DNA of 42,969 nt from a bacterium (GTDB lineage Bacteria; Cyanobacteriota; Vampirovibrionia; Obscuribacterales; Obscuribacteraceae): positions 1 to 42,969 of the forward strand of contig JAGOSY010000037.1 of NCBI GenBank assembly GCA_018062085.1. Direction: 5' to 3'. Both the position numbers and the translations under genes were made by a program. The notes beneath the pieces are model-generated. The model did not search any database. It was not told the DNA's origin and was given only the letters and a program-made list of their open reading frames with translations. Every line of letters begins with the position of its first letter. Position 1 is the stretch's first letter. Of this stretch, positions 42,234-42,969 are shown in pieces.

Positions 42234-42782
42234 TTTGTAGATCTACAAAGATCTTTCAGCGATGCCTCATCTCTGAAACCAATGCAGGGGCAGGTAAAAG
42301 CAGCTTTTTACTGTAGTAAACTTGTAGACAATTTGTAGACACGAAAGAGCAATTGGTCTTTTGCCACTGAACTTTTCTCCTAGCTGCCTTACTGCCCCTG
42401 GACCGACACGACATTGATAGCAGGCTTATAAGGAATGAAAAGCAGTCAAGAAAACTGAGCTTACTGAGTTCTTCCAGCTGGCTCATCACACTAAATCAAT
42501 TTCGTGGTTAATGCATATCGCACAGTTGTGAAATTGAGAGAGCAGAGTGCTAGCACTAACTCCTGCAAAACGCCTACACTTCCCATTTAATCCTTACTGT
42601 GTCTATGTCGTGAGAGTTCTAATTCTCAGAAAACCATCAAAGGATTTTGTAGACAGAAAATGATGCCTACAAATTGTCTACAAATGCGCCTGTAGAAAAC
42701 CTCGCTGTAGCAATGCCTGTGGCAGTCTTATTTGATCATGCCACCATGTCGCTGGTGTCGACGTCTACAAATTGTCTACACG
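42234..42782. repeat. Array of 11-bp GTCTACAAATT direct-repeat dimers
   Basis: A shared 16-mer, CTACAAATTGTCTACA, occurs at about 42323-42341 (reverse), 42667-42684 and 42764-42780. It is a tandem of an 11-bp unit. TTTGTAGATCTACAAA (42234-42249) is a perfect palindrome of the half-site, and single TTGTAGACA copies occur at about 42224 and 42646. The first copies form the false 5' end of the RHS gene. No gene in 42256-42870 is convincing. Confidence 0.7.
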
Positions 42783-42876
42783 CACCCTGTAATGCTGGTA
42801 GCGCCTCTATTGTAAGAGTTCCTGTACCAACAGCGATATTGTCATTAATCGGAAATCGCGAATTGAGATAGGAGTA

Positions 42877-42969
42877 TTGCCAGTATCAGTTCAGCAAGAC
42901 GCCCCTGATGTTATCGAGATTGCCTATGTTTTGAAAAGCGAAGATGGGGAGGCATCGGATACGCTGATT
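42877..42969 (+). CDS. Possible partial gene running off the right edge
   Basis: After an in-frame TAG near 42800 the frame stays open to the edge, reading LPVSVQQDAPDVIEIAYVLK and then SEDGEASDTLI. TTG 42877 is a possible start, but the AGGAG before it is very close. Sequence quality suggests a real protein N-terminus; family unknown. Confidence 0.3.
   Translation, partial: MPVSVQQDAPDVIEIAYVLKSEDGEASDTLI

Noticed and set aside
42256..42489. 77-codon minus frame upstream of the RHS gene
   Set aside because: Includes the 11-bp repeats and has no protein-like core or ribosome binding site.
1..42969. Window ends as overlap of a circular assembly
   Set aside because: The end repeats (1-683 and 41494-42176) differ at roughly one base in ten, so they are paralogous copies, not one sequence read twice.

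Overview
This is a bacterial accessory region, a plasmid or an integrated mobilizable element. It holds conjugative mobilization genes, a replication gene with a likely origin, single-strand DNA proteins, three site-specific recombinase-like proteins and many gene remnants. I see no tRNA, rRNA, CRISPR array or intact IS element. The host cannot be fixed from the sequence. Signal-peptide proteins, RHS repeats and frequent TTG starts fit a large-genome free-living bacterium; a non-photosynthetic relative of Cyanobacteria (Vampirovibrionia type) is only a low-confidence impression.

Layout. (1) 1-683 is a 5'-truncated piece of an RHS-repeat gene whose close copy lies at 41494-42176. (2) 0.7-6.4 kb: a 282-aa unknown gene bracketed by degenerate direct repeats, a 7-unit zinc-ribbon protein, a divergent unknown protein, and two short gene remnants. 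(3) 6.4-13.6 kb (minus strand): a mobilization operon of ribbon-helix-helix accessory protein, relaxase, secreted protein, VirD4-type coupling protein without visible N-terminal membrane anchor, separate membrane protein and small basic protein. No other type IV secretion genes are seen, so transfer probably relies on a helper. (4) 13.6-14.6 kb: noncoding, with six TTTTTGACTC-type repeats and strong hairpins, the best oriT candidate. (5) 14.6-21.5 kb: coiled-coil protein, small proteins, two RadC-like JAB proteins (one degenerate), SSB, and a winged-helix RepL-like gene behind a perfect 17-bp palindrome. (6) 21.7-24.7 kb: unknown gene, second zinc-ribbon protein, frameshifted winged-helix gene, and a tyrosine recombinase-like protein lacking several catalytic residues.

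(7) 24.8-28.6 kb: replication module. It has an archaeo-eukaryotic-type primase/Rep protein, a probable counter-transcribed RNA over its leader, a GC-rich repeat region with a 20-bp hairpin (candidate oriV), and a KfrA-like HTH/coiled-coil protein. (8) 28.8-35.0 kb (plus strand): a cluster of serine-recombinase/pRiA4b-ORF3 fusion, RNase HII, an unknown 120-aa protein and a 1137-aa SWIM-SNF2 helicase. (9) 35.1-37.7 kb: Fic protein, divergent XRE-YfbU fusion regulator with a clear operator and promoter, and a short FimB-like tyrosine recombinase with a complete active site. It lies beside a 5'-truncated host-like gene, a possible element boundary. (10) 37.8-43 kb: secreted and small membrane proteins, the longer RHS gene with a variable C-terminal tail, and an array of 11-bp direct repeats built on GTCTACAAATT.

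The genes fit a replicating, mobilizable element: Rep/primase and KfrA-like protein for maintenance, SSB and RadC for incoming single-stranded DNA, relaxase and coupling protein for transfer, and FimB-like recombinase for integration. The 28.8-35 kb cluster is the most likely place for an undescribed function. Identities quoted are by-eye estimates; no searches were run.
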